From contig CAWACR010000001.1 of assembly GCA_963780675.1 (NCBI GenBank), positions 10,163 through 74,162 on the forward strand: DNA of 64,000 bases. Direction: 5' to 3'. Under the pieces are notes generated by a model that had not been told where the DNA came from, did not search any database, and worked only from the letters and a program-made list of their open reading frames with translations. This DNA is from JAHECE01 sp963780675. GTDB taxonomy: Bacteria > Actinomycetota > Actinomycetes > Actinomycetales > JAHECE01. A program made the translations under genes and the position numbers. This document shows, in pieces, positions 28,769 to 37,418 of this stretch; the stretch's first letter is position 1, and the number at the start of each line of letters is the position of its first letter.

Positions 28769-30880
28769 ATGGAGGCCAGTCCCGCACCCGCCCTGCGCCT
28801 GGGCGTCGACGTCGGAGGCACCTTCACGGACGTCGTCACGGTCGATGCCGCGGGCCGGGTCGCGATCGCGAAGGTCCCCTCGACCCCGCGCGACTCCTCC
28901 GAGGGGGTCCTCGCCGGCTGGGAGGCGCTGGCGGAGGCCACGGGCGAGGAGGCGGGCGCCGTCGTCGGAGCGGCGGGCGCCGTCGTCGTCTTCGCGCACG
29001 GGACCACGGTGGCGACGAACGCCCTGCTCGAGCGGCGGGGTGGGCGGACCGCGTTGGTCACGACCGAGGGCTTCCGCGACGTCCTCGAGATCGGCCGGCA
29101 GGAGCGCGCCTCCCTCTACGACCTCACCCGGCACAAGGCGCCGCCGCTCGTCCCGCGCGACCTGCGGTTCACGGTACGTGAGCGGATGGGGCCGGGCGGC
29201 GTCGTCGTCCCCCTCGATCCCGCGAGCCTGGCGACGGCGGTGGAGGCCGTGGCGGCGGCGGAGGTGGACGCCGTCGCTGTCTGTCTGCTCTTCGGCTTCC
29301 TCCATCCCGAGCACGAACGGGCGGTGGGCGCGGCGCTGCGCGAGCGACTGCCGGGCGTTGCGGTGTCCCTGTCCAGCGAGGTGCTGCCGGAGTTCCGCGA
29401 GTACGAGCGCTTCTCGACGACGGTCGCGGACGCCTACCTGCGGCCTCGCCTCGGCGAGTACCTCCGCCGTCTCGAGGAGCGGGCGGCTGCCGCCGGGCTA
29501 CCGGAGCCGCTGGTCATGCAGTCCTCGGGCGGGGTGGCCGACGCGGGGGTGGCCGCCAAGCACCCGGCGCGGTTCGTGCTCTCCGGCCCGGCGGGCGGGG
29601 TGGTCGGCGCCTCGTACGTGGCCGGGCTGTCGGGGTTCGCGGACGTCCTCACCTTCGACATGGGCGGGACCAGCACCGACGTCGCGCCGGTGGTGGGCGG
29701 GCGGGTGCAGCTCACCACGGAGTCGGTGGTGGCGGGCGTGCCGTTGCGCCTGCCGATGGTCGACGTGCACACCGTCTCGGCCGGCGGCGGGTCGATCGCG
29801 TGGGTCGACGACGGCGGGGCGCTCCGGGTGGGGCCACGGTCCGCAGGCGCCGAGCCGGGGCCGGCGTGCTACGACAAGGGCGGGGTGGAGGCGACCGTGA
29901 CCGACGCCAACCTCGTGCTCGGGGCCCTGCCCGACGGCGCTGCGCTGGGGTCGGGTGCCGACAGGGTCACGCTGCGGCGAGACCTGGCCGAGGCGGCGCT
30001 CGCCCGGCTCGCGGAGCGGCTGGGGCTCTCGACGGGCGAGGCGGCGCTGGGCGTGGTGCGCGTGGCCGACACCGAGATGGTGCGGGCGCTGCGGCTGATC
30101 TCCGTGGAGCGCGGGCTGGACCCGCGGGACTTCGCCCTCGTGGCGTTCGGCGGCGCCGGCGGGCTGCACGCGTGCGCCCTCGCCGAGGAGCTGGGCTGCC
30201 GGACGGTGCTGGTGCCCCGGGCCGCCGGCGTGCTCTCCGCGCTGGGGCTCGCGATCTCCGACGTGCGGCACGACCACGTGGCCGCGTTCCGGCGCACGAT
30301 CGACGACGGCGGCGCCTCGGCTGAGGGTGCGGACGGTGCGGACGGCCTGGAGTCCGCGCTGGACGACGCGTTCACGGGCTTGGAGTCGCAGGCTCGCGGC
30401 GCTCTCGACGACGCCCGCCTCGAAAGGTTCGCCGACCTCCGCTACGCGGGGCAGTCCTTCGAGCTGACGGTGCCGGGCGCGACCGCGGGCGAGCTCGAGG
30501 CCGCGTTCCACGCCGCACACCAACGCCGCTACGGGCACCGGATCGACGACGAGCCGGTCGAGATCGTCGCGCTCCGCGTGGTCGCGACCCAGGCAGGGGT
30601 GGTGCCGGACCTGCTGGAGGAGGCCGGCGCCGTCGGCGTTCACCCGGCGGCCGAGGCCGAAGCCGAGGTGCGCGGGGTGCTCTTCGAGGACGGCGTCGCC
30701 GACGCCGTCGTGCACCACCGGACGACGATGGGCACGGGATCGCGCGTGAGTGGGCCCGCCGTCGTCGAGTTCCCGGAGGCGACGTGCCTGGTCAGGCCAG
30801 GGTGGGCGGGCGCCGTCGACCACGTGGGCACGCTCGTGCTGACCCGCGGGACGACGGAGCGCAGGGAGGGGGCACGATGA
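28769..30880 (+). CDS. hyuA: Hydantoinase/oxoprolinase A subunit
   Basis: A 703-residue ATP-dependent subunit of the hydantoinase A/5-oxoprolinase/acetone-carboxylase family. The N-terminal domain has LGVDVGGTFTDVVTVD, the phosphate-binding motif, and FAHGTTVATNALLERRG. The main domain has FDMGGTSTDVA (about residue 297) and the glycine-rich VSAGGGSIAWVD, then GRRSAGAEPGPACY-like sequence (PRSAGAEPGPACYDKGG) and FGGAGGLHACALAEELG near residue 467. It pairs with HyuB to cleave a cyclic amide with ATP. Its stop overlaps the start of hyuB by ATGA. The substrate (hydantoin, oxoproline or another lactam) is undecided. Confidence 0.92.
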   Translation: MEASPAPALRLGVDVGGTFTDVVTVDAAGRVAIAKVPSTPRDSSEGVLAGWEALAEATGEEAGAVVGAAGAVVVFAHGTTVATNALLERRGGRTALVTTEGFRDVLEIGRQERASLYDLTRHKAPPLVPRDLRFTVRERMGPGGVVVPLDPASLATAVEAVAAAEVDAVAVCLLFGFLHPEHERAVGAALRERLPGVAVSLSSEVLPEFREYERFSTTVADAYLRPRLGEYLRRLEERAAAAGLPEPLVMQSSGGVADAGVAAKHPARFVLSGPAGGVVGASYVAGLSGFADVLTFDMGGTSTDVAPVVGGRVQLTTESVVAGVPLRLPMVDVHTVSAGGGSIAWVDDGGALRVGPRSAGAEPGPACYDKGGVEATVTDANLVLGALPDGAALGSGADRVTLRRDLAEAALARLAERLGLSTGEAALGVVRVADTEMVRALRLISVERGLDPRDFALVAFGGAGGLHACALAEELGCRTVLVPRAAGVLSALGLAISDVRHDHVAAFRRTIDDGGASAEGADGADGLESALDDAFTGLESQARGALDDARLERFADLRYAGQSFELTVPGATAGELEAAFHAAHQRRYGHRIDDEPVEIVALRVVATQAGVVPDLLEEAGAVGVHPAAEAEAEVRGVLFEDGVADAVVHHRTTMGTGSRVSGPAVVEFPEATCLVRPGWAGAVDHVGTLVLTRGTTERREGAR

Positions 30881-32635
30881 CCGAGCGAGCCGAGGGGATG
30901 GACCCGATCACGCTGTCGGTGCTGCGCAGCGCCCTGGCGGGGATCGCGGAGGAGATGGGCACGGTGCTCGTGCGCAGCGCGTACTCCTCGAACATCAAGG
31001 AGCGGAGGGACTGCTCGGCGGCGCTGTTCGACGCGTCGGGTCGGATGGTCGCGCAGGCCGAGCACATCCCGGTGCACCTGGGCGCGATGCCGGAGTCGGT
31101 CGCGGCGGTCATGGCGCGCGGACCAGTGCCCGGCGACGTGTGGATCCTCAACGACCCGTACGCCGGTGGCACGCACCTGCCGGACATCACGCTGGTGAGC
31201 CCCGTGGACGTGAACGGGGAGATCGTCGCGTTCGCGGTGACGCGGGCGCACCACTCGGACGTGGGCGGGATGTCGCCGGGGTCCATGCCCGCCGGGTCGC
31301 GGGACCTGTGGCAGGAGGGGCTGATCATCCCGCCGGTGCGGCTCACCGAGGACGTGCTGGCGCTGGTGTGCGCGAACTCGCGGACGCCGCGGCTGCGGCG
31401 TGGGGACTTCCGGGCGCAGGTGTCGGCGAACGGGGTGGCGCAGCAGCGGATCGCCGAACTCGTGGGGCGGCTCGGGCGGGACGTCCTGCTCGCCGGGTTC
31501 GACGAGGTGCTCGCCTACGCCGAGCGGCGCACCCGGGACGCGCTGCGGCGCCTGCCGGACGGGGTGTACCGGGCGGAGACGGAGCTCGAGGGTGACGGGG
31601 TCACGGACGCGGACATCCCGATCCGGGTCGAGGTGACGATCGCCGGCGACGAGGCGCGCATCGACTTCGCGGGGACCTCGGATGCCGTGGCGGGCAATGT
31701 CAACTGCCCGCTCGCGGTCACGCGCTCGGCCTGCTACTTCGCGCTGCGGGTGCTGCTGCCCGAGGACGTGCCGGCGAACGCGGGGACGTACGCGCCGCTC
31801 GACGATCGACGCGCCCGAGGGGTCGCTGGTCAACGCGCGGCCGCCGCACGCCGTCGTCGCCGGGAACGTCGAGACGTCGCAGCGGATCGCGGACACGGTG
31901 CTGCGGGCGTTGTCGCAGGTGGCGGACGTGCCGGCGGCCGGCGCCGGGACCATGAACAACACCGTGATCGGCGGGCGGGGCTGGACGTACTACGAGACGG
32001 TCGCGGGCGGGCAGGGGGCGTCGTCGCGCGGGGACGGGCCGTCCGGCGTGCACGTCGGGATGACGAACACGCTCAACACCCCGATCGAGGCGCTGGAGCT
32101 CGAGTATCCGATGCGGGTGGAGCGGTACGAGTTGGCCCCGGGGTCCGGGGGCGACGGCCTGCACCGTGGCGGCGACGGCGTGGTGCGAGCCATCCGGGTG
32201 CTCGAGGACGCGGCGGTCAACCTGCTGACCGACCGGCGCCGGCACGCACCCCCCGGGCTGGCCGGGGGCGGGCCGGGCGCGGTGGGGCGCAACCTGCTGG
32301 CGGTGCCGAGCGGCGGCGGCTCCAGGGTTGGCGACTCTGCGGAAACATCCGTGCACCAGGCGCACGAGGGTTTCCGCACTGCACTCCGGCGGCACGGCAC
32401 CCGGCGGCACGGCACCCGGCGGCACGGCACCCCGGCGGGCGGTGCCTCTGCGGAAACATCCGTGCACCAGGCGCACGAAGGTTTCCGCAGTGCACCCGGC
32501 GGCACTGCACCCGACCGGGTGTCGCCCGACGGCGAGAGCGAGCTCCCGCCGAAGGTGTCGTTCGCGGCTCCGGCCGGAGCCGTCGTCACCCTGATCACCC
32601 CCGGCGGGGGTGGTTGGGGCGTGCCGGCGCACTGA
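30877..32635 (+). CDS. hyuB: Hydantoinase/oxoprolinase B subunit (one frameshift, in-frame repeat insertion)
   Basis: ATG 30877 overlaps hyuA's stop and follows GGGAGGGGG. The product is the catalytic partner of HyuA: MDPITLSVLRSALAGIAEEM, SAYSSNIKERRDCSAALFD, NDPYAGGTHLPDITLVSP and RAHHSDVGGMSPGSMP are standard HyuB blocks. One surplus base near 31801 breaks the frame; without it the text reads TYAPLTIDAPEGSLVNARPP and gives 585 residues. The C-terminal end TLITPGGGGWG is normal. Between LLAVPSGGGSR and ESELPPKVSF the gene carries a foreign 65-residue stretch encoded by two copies of a palindrome and a tandem repeat (32338-32489), which stay in frame. Whether the subunit tolerates it is unknown. 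Confidence 0.85.
32338..32378. repeat. Palindromic repeat, family B copy 1, inside hyuB
   Basis: A 41-base symmetrical hairpin: arm TGCGGAAAC, 3-base bulge, CGTGC, 7-base loop ACCAGGC, GCACG, 3-base bulge, arm GTTTCCGCA. It differs from copy 2 at one base, in a bulge. In hyuB it encodes AETSVHQAHEGFR. Confidence 0.85.
32387..32431 (+). repeat. 15-base tandem repeat between the two family B palindromes
   Basis: Three exact units of CGGCGGCACGGCACC. As 15 is a multiple of three, copy number can change without breaking the hyuB frame; the units encode RRHGT repeats. Confidence 0.85.
32449..32489. repeat. Palindromic repeat, family B copy 2, inside hyuB
   Basis: The same 41-base hairpin as at 32338, with 40 of 41 bases identical, in the same orientation and the same hyuB reading frame. 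Both copies share flanks CTC before and TGCAC after. Confidence 0.85.
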
Positions 32636-32672
32636 CCGGCCGGTCGGCCCCGCCCGCGCGGGCCACCTCAAT

Positions 32673-32749
32673 CGGGAAGATCCGTCCCGACCGGGAAGAT
32701 CCGTCGCGGATGGCGTGACAGTTCCTCCCGGTCGGGACGGATCTTCCCG
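32673..32749. repeat. Perfect 24-base inverted repeat (family C)
   Basis: Bases 32673-32696 (core GGAAGATCCGTCCCGACC) pair without mismatch with 32726-32749 around a 29-base loop that can itself fold (ATCCG with CGGAT). The unit CGGGAAGATCCGTC is repeated directly at the left side. Lies between hyuB and the glycerophosphodiesterase gene; may serve as a terminator. Confidence 0.85.
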
Positions 32750-32807
32750 GTGAGGACGGATCCCGCCGCTCAGGGCGGCCGACCGAGGTGCGCCGGACAC
32801 CCCCTCT

Positions 32808-32869
32808 CGCCGAACGCGGGGTTATGGGTGCCATCCGGCCGGAAAGCACCCGTAACCCCGCGTTCGGCG
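32808..32869. repeat. Palindromic repeat, family A copy 3
   Basis: A 17-base perfect outer arm (32808-32824 with 32853-32869), the same arm sequence as at 22527, then a T-G wobble and an inner stem GGGTGC/GCACCC that differs from the other copies yet pairs. The 14-base loop contains the palindrome TCCGGCCGGA. Confidence 0.85.
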
Positions 32870-32901
32870 GACGGGGGGAGCGGCGCGGGGAGGGCCGCGA
32901 G

Positions 32902-32907
32902 TAGGGT
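32902..32907 (+). promoter_or_regulatory. -10-like TAGGGT, leaderless spacing
   Basis: TAGGGT stands 7 bases before GTG 32915, and only one base before GTG 32909, so it favours the later start. Confidence 0.55.
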
Positions 32908-32914
32908 CGTGAGC

Positions 32915-33643
32915 GTGCCTCGCCCCCTCGTCATCGCCCATCGGGGGCTGACGACGGCGGCCCGCGAGAACACGCTCGACGCCTTTTGCGCGGCGGTGGA
33001 CCTCGGCGCGGACGGCGTCGAGTTCGACGTCCGCCGCGCGGGCGACGGCACCCTCGTGGTCCACCACGACGCCGACGTCGATGGGCTGGTGATCGCAACG
33101 GCGTCCCTCGCCGAGGTGGTCGAGGCCGGACAGTCGCTCGGCTACGAGATCCCCACCCTCGCGGAGGCCGTGGCCGCGCTGCCCGCCCGCGCGATCCTCG
33201 ACGTCGAGCTGAAGGAGACCGGGCACGAGGCCGACGCACTGGAGCTGCTCCGCGGCGCGCGCCCCGGGGGCCGGTTCGCGTTCACGAGTTTCCGCCCCGA
33301 GAGCATCGCGGCGCTTCGCGCTCTGGACGCCGACCTGCGGCTCGGGCTGCTCGTCGGAAGCCCGGCACCGGCGCACGGGCTCGCGACCTACCTGGGCGAA
33401 CTGGTCGACGCCCGACGGCGCGCCCGCCGGATCGGCGCGACGTTTCTCGCCCCGAACTGGCACTTCGTGTCGTCCGGCGCCCTGCGGTCGATCCACCTGG
33501 GCGGCATGGCCGCCTGGGTGTGGACGGTGAACGAGGCCGCGATGATGCGACGCCTCCTCGCAGACCCCCGCGTCGGGGCGATCATCACCGACGACCCCGC
33601 GCTCGCCCTCGCGGTCCGCGCGGAGGCCCGCGGCCCCCACTGA
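32915..33643 (+). CDS. Glycerophosphodiester phosphodiesterase
   Basis: A 242-residue TIM-barrel enzyme that hydrolyses glycerophosphodiesters to glycerol-3-phosphate and an alcohol. Catalytic landmarks are LVIAHRGLTTAARENTLDAF (His of HRG, and E-N-T), GVEFDVRRAGDGTLVVHHD (metal-binding Glu/Asp and the second His), VELKE in the middle, and AWVWTVNEAAMMRRLL at the end. There is no signal peptide, so it works in the cytoplasm. GTG 32915 is preferred over GTG 32909 on promoter spacing. Confidence 0.9.
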   Translation: MPRPLVIAHRGLTTAARENTLDAFCAAVDLGADGVEFDVRRAGDGTLVVHHDADVDGLVIATASLAEVVEAGQSLGYEIPTLAEAVAALPARAILDVELKETGHEADALELLRGARPGGRFAFTSFRPESIAALRALDADLRLGLLVGSPAPAHGLATYLGELVDARRRARRIGATFLAPNWHFVSSGALRSIHLGGMAAWVWTVNEAAMMRRLLADPRVGAIITDDPALALAVRAEARGPH

Positions 33644-33685
33644 TCGCCCGAACCGGCCCGGCGCCGCGCCCCGACCCGCGCCGGC

Positions 33686-34523
33686 TCAGCCGAGCGCCGC
33701 CACGAACCTCGCAAGGTCCGCGGCGAACCGGTCCGGGTCCTCCCAGTGCGGGCTGTGCCCCACCCCGGGGTACACGACGAGCGTCGCGTCAGGCATGCCC
33801 GCGACGAGGGCGTCCTGGTCCGCCCGCCCCACGATCGCGTCGACGTCGCCCCAGACCAGGAGCGTCGGCGCGGTGATGCGGCCGACGTCGCGGGCGCCGT
33901 CGTGCACCAGGAGCGAGCGGAACGTCTCGCGCCAGACGCGCGAGGGGAGCTTGAGGCTCTCGGCGATCGAGGCCTCGACGAAGGCCGCGGGCAGGGCGGT
34001 TCCGACGGTCGGGCCGGCGAACTGCCGGACGAACGCCTCCGGCACCGGGTCCTCGAGCGCGTCCAGGACCTCGCCCAGGGCCACGCCCGCGGGGTGGCCG
34101 ACCAGCGTGAGCGGGGAACCGACGAGGACGAGGCCCGCGACCCTCTCGGGGTTCCGCGCGGCGACGGCCCGCGCGGTCAGCGTGCTGGAGGAGTGCCCCA
34201 CCAGCACCGCCCGGTCCAGGCCGAGGGCGTCGAGGAGGGCGACGACGTCGGCGGCGTAGTCCTCGGGGGCGTAGCCCGAGGCGGGTCGGTCGGAGTCTCC
34301 GTGCCCTCGCTGGGAGACGGCGAACGCGCGGACGTGCGGCGGGAAGCGGTCGAGGACCGGCTCGACGGACCGCCAGGAGTCCGACAGTCCCGGCAGCAGG
34401 ACGACGGCGGCGGCGGACGACGTCGGCGGAGCCCACGTCGTTGCCCGGGTCGCCCTGCTCAGCACAGTCCAGCCGCAGGCCGCCGGCGAGCGTCACCGTG
34501 CGTCGTCGTCGGCCCCCGGCCAT
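33686..34523 (-). CDS. Alpha/beta-fold hydrolase (one frameshift near the N-terminus)
   Basis: About 278 residues once one surplus base in CCCGGG at 34444-34449 is dropped; the true N-terminus then reads MAGGRRRRTVTLAGGLRLDC. Core features are VVLLPGLSDSWRSVEPVL (oxyanion loop), SQRGHGDSDRP, the nucleophile elbow VGHSSSTLTARAVA (Ser in GHSSS), the acid in LLVWGDVDAIV and the His in YPGVGHSPHWED. This is the usual layout of small hydrolases acting on esters or lactones. Substrate unknown. Confidence 0.83.
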
Positions 34524-34650
34524 CGCCACCCCCGGCTCACCCCAGCCCCGTCGCGCACCCTCCCGCTCGACGATAAGCCCCGGCCGAGCCCCGCGCGAGA
34601 GCCGACAGGGAATGCCCCCGACCCGCCCGTGGTGCGAGCACCCTGGTGGC

Positions 34651-35826
34651 ATGACCGAGGACGGCGCCCGGCCGGCGAGCGAGGGGACGGTGAGCGACGC
34701 ATACCGGGCGCCCCGCGAGGCGTGGCCCGACAACCTGCGCCTCTTCCTGATCTCCGGCGTGATCGTGGCGCACGCCGCGACTGCCTACGTGGTCGACGTG
34801 TCCTGGTACTACGAACAGCGGACGACGGCGGAGCTCGCCTCGACCGTGCTGTCCTTCCCGATCCTCCTGGGTGCGCTCTTCGGGCTCGGCCCGCTGTTCC
34901 TGCTCGCGGGGTGGCTCTCGGCCCGGACGCTGGCGCGCCGCGGCCCGGCGTCGTTCGTCCGCGGGCGACTCGTGCGCCTGGGCGTGCCGCTCGTCGTGTT
35001 CCTCTTCCTCATCGACCCCTTCACCGACTGGCTGGGCAAGCGGTTCGCCGCCGTCCCACCCACCCTTGCCGACGCCCTCCTCAACCGCACCGGCACCCGC
35101 GACATGGGTCCGCTGTGGTTCGTCGCCGCGCTGCTGGTGTTCTCCCTCGTCTACGTGGCGTGGCGCCGCGTCCGGCCCACCTCCACCTCCGCCCGTCCAG
35201 CCGAGCACGGGCGCCCCGAGCCCACCGCGCGCACGCTGGTCGTGGCGGGCGCCGTCGTCGCCGTCGCCTCCTTCCTCGCGTGGCAGCGGTGGCCGCACCT
35301 GGAGCCCACTCCGATCAACACCAACTGGCCGCACTGGCCCCAGGCGGCCACGATGTTCACGCTCGGCGTGCTGGCCGGCGAACGTGGCTGGCTCGAGGCC
35401 CTGCCCTGGCCCAGGGCGCGCGGCCTCGGCCGGATCGCGGGCGTCGCCGTGCTCGCCGTCGCAGCCCTGGCGGGGTGGACGCTGGCGACGGCGGACGTCG
35501 CCGTCATGACCGGCGGCCTCCACTGGCAGTCCGCGGGCCTGGCGACGCTCGACGGCATCATCGCCGTCACGTGGGTGTGGTGGCTCGTCGCGCTGTTCCG
35601 GCGCCGCTGGAACAGCCAGCGCCCCTGGGCCGTGCGCGCCAGTCGCGGCTCCTACGCGGCCTTCCTGATCCACCCGATCGTGCTGGTGCTGCTCTCGCTC
35701 GGCGTTCACGCCCTCCCCTGGCCGCCGGAGCTGAAGTTCCTGCTCGTCGCGGCGGCGGGCGTGCCCCTCACGTTCGTCGTGGGCTACGGCCTGACGCGCC
35801 TCCCGGGGGTGAACCGCATCGTCTGA
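34651..35826 (+). CDS. Acyltransferase family 3 membrane protein
   Basis: A 391-residue polytopic enzyme of the acyltransferase 3 (OafA/OpgC-like) family, which moves acyl groups onto extracytoplasmic sugars or other acceptors. It begins WPDNLRLFLISGVIVAHAAT with the conserved His of helix 1, then has about ten helices, the family Arg-rich loop FVRGRLVRLGVPLVVFLFL, and ends with FLIHPIVLVLLSLGVHALPW. ATG 34651 is the first start that keeps the helix-1 motif; no clear ribosome site was found. The acceptor is unknown. Confidence 0.85.
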   Translation: MTEDGARPASEGTVSDAYRAPREAWPDNLRLFLISGVIVAHAATAYVVDVSWYYEQRTTAELASTVLSFPILLGALFGLGPLFLLAGWLSARTLARRGPASFVRGRLVRLGVPLVVFLFLIDPFTDWLGKRFAAVPPTLADALLNRTGTRDMGPLWFVAALLVFSLVYVAWRRVRPTSTSARPAEHGRPEPTARTLVVAGAVVAVASFLAWQRWPHLEPTPINTNWPHWPQAATMFTLGVLAGERGWLEALPWPRARGLGRIAGVAVLAVAALAGWTLATADVAVMTGGLHWQSAGLATLDGIIAVTWVWWLVALFRRRWNSQRPWAVRASRGSYAAFLIHPIVLVLLSLGVHALPWPPELKFLLVAAAGVPLTFVVGYGLTRLPGVNRIV

Positions 35827-35901
35827 CCGGGACTGCCACGACCCCGTCGCCTGAGCCCCCGCGCGCCCGGCAACCACCCCGCCCGCCACCCACTTCGTGA
35901 G

Positions 35902-37281
35902 TCAGGCCGGGCGGATGTTCTGGTTGTGCGAGAAGAAGTTGTCCGGGTCCCACTCCCGCTTGAGGGCCTGGAGCCGGGCGAACTTCTGCGGCCCGAAGGC
36001 CGCCGCCACCCGGGACGGTCCCTCGTCGCCGATGTAGTTGAGGTAGGTCCGGCCCGTCTTCCACGGGTCCATCGCCGCGGAGATCGCGCGCGTGTAGGCG
36101 ATGTTGCTGTCGTTGTCGGCGGGGTCCGGCCACATGGACAGGAAGTGCGTGTTCCACGGCGCGGTGCGCTGCCCGAACGCCGTCGCGTCCTCGGGCACGC
36201 GGGACGGCGCCCCGCCCCCGGGGATGAGGAGCATCTGGCTCAACGGCGAGACAGGGTGCGTGGCATGGGCGACCATCGCGTCGACGGCCTCGTCGGGCAG
36301 CTCGCGGAGGAAGTCGGCATTCCAGTAGTTCTGCATCCCGTGCGGGTTGCCGGCCTTGATCAGGCTCTGCACCTCGAGGTAGGTCATCGGCCGGACGAGG
36401 TCGACGCCGGGCGGGCCGAACTCGCGAAGGGGACGGACGACCTCGGCCCCCTCCTCCGGCGGCCCCACGTAGGTGACGATGACCCCGACCACGGGGTGGC
36501 CCCGCACGGGTTCGGGCACGAAGTCGGCCGGCGGCGCGGTGATGAAGGCGACGCCGCCGCCCACCTCGTCCGGCGCCGTGACCATGACGTCGCGCCAGTG
36601 GCGGACGACGGCGCCCGCCATCGCCGCGGGGTACAGCAGCATCCCGCCGAGCATCACGGGCGGGATCGGGTGGAGCCGCAGGTGGAAGGCGGTGACGACG
36701 CCGAAGTTGCCGCCGCCGCCGCGCAGCCCCCAGAACAGCTCGGGGTTCTCCTCGGGCGAGGCGACCACCGTGCGGCCGTCTGCGGTCACCACCTCGGCCG
36801 CGAGCAAGTTGTCGCAGGTGAAGCCGAACGTCCGCTCGAGCCACCCGCTGCCGCTGCCGAGCGCCAGGCCCCCGATGCCGGTACTCGGCACGCGCCCCCC
36901 GGTGACGGCCAACCCGTGCGCCGTGGTCGCGGCGTCGAACTCGCCCCACGTGATCCCGGCCTCGGCCCGCACGGTTCGGGCCTCGGCGTCGACGGCGATC
37001 CCCTTCAGGCCGCGCAGGTCGCACACGATCCCGTCGTCGACCACTGCGGCGCCCGTCACCCCGTGACCGCCGCCGTAGACGGACATCGGCAAGGCCTCGC
37101 GCTGGGCCAACGCGATCGTCGCCACGACGTCGTCTGCGCTCGCGCACCGCGCGATGAGGCGGGGCCGCCGGTCGATCATCGCGTTGAAGACGCTCCGCGC
37201 CTCGTCGTAGCCCGGGTCGCTCGGGTGGAACAGGTCGCCGCCGAATCCGGGCAGGTCGTACCGGCTCGACTCGCTGCTCAT
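35902..37281 (-). CDS. FAD-linked (berberine-bridge type) oxidoreductase
   Basis: A 459-residue secreted-looking or cytoplasmic flavoenzyme of the FAD-binding PCMH family. The FAD domain has RLIARCASADDVVATIALA and SVYGGGHGVTGAAV, where His is the usual covalent 8-alpha FAD ligand, and GGLALGSGSGWLERTFGFT. The C-terminal berberine-bridge motif is ALKREWDPDNFFSHNQNI, with the typical NYIGDEG before it. No signal peptide is visible. ATG 37281 begins just before the conserved region; upstream codons in the frame are junk. Enzymes of this type oxidise sugars, alkaloids or polyketides; the substrate cannot be told. Confidence 0.88.
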   Translation of the reverse strand: MSSESSRYDLPGFGGDLFHPSDPGYDEARSVFNAMIDRRPRLIARCASADDVVATIALAQREALPMSVYGGGHGVTGAAVVDDGIVCDLRGLKGIAVDAEARTVRAEAGITWGEFDAATTAHGLAVTGGRVPSTGIGGLALGSGSGWLERTFGFTCDNLLAAEVVTADGRTVVASPEENPELFWGLRGGGGNFGVVTAFHLRLHPIPPVMLGGMLLYPAAMAGAVVRHWRDVMVTAPDEVGGGVAFITAPPADFVPEPVRGHPVVGVIVTYVGPPEEGAEVVRPLREFGPPGVDLVRPMTYLEVQSLIKAGNPHGMQNYWNADFLRELPDEAVDAMVAHATHPVSPLSQMLLIPGGGAPSRVPEDATAFGQRTAPWNTHFLSMWPDPADNDSNIAYTRAISAAMDPWKTGRTYLNYIGDEGPSRVAAAFGPQKFARLQALKREWDPDNFFSHNQNIRPA

Positions 37282-37418
37282 CGCGTGACCCCCGCCTCCG
37301 CGCCGGACGCCGTCGACCGGCCGCTCGCCCGCGAACGTACGTCCGCGGGGGGTGGGCGTCAATAGACCCTGGGCGTTCCGTGGAAAACGCGCGTACCGTG
37401 GAACACGGGGAGGCTGCC

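Noticed and set aside
27308..29314. A 668-residue minus-strand frame across the esterase and hyuA start
   Set aside because: Shadow frame; only its last part coincides with the N-terminus of the VOC gene, which a frameshift explains.
32338..32489. CRISPR array reading of the repeats in hyuB
   Set aside because: Only two hairpin copies, with a tandem 15-base repeat between rather than unique spacers, and no cas genes.
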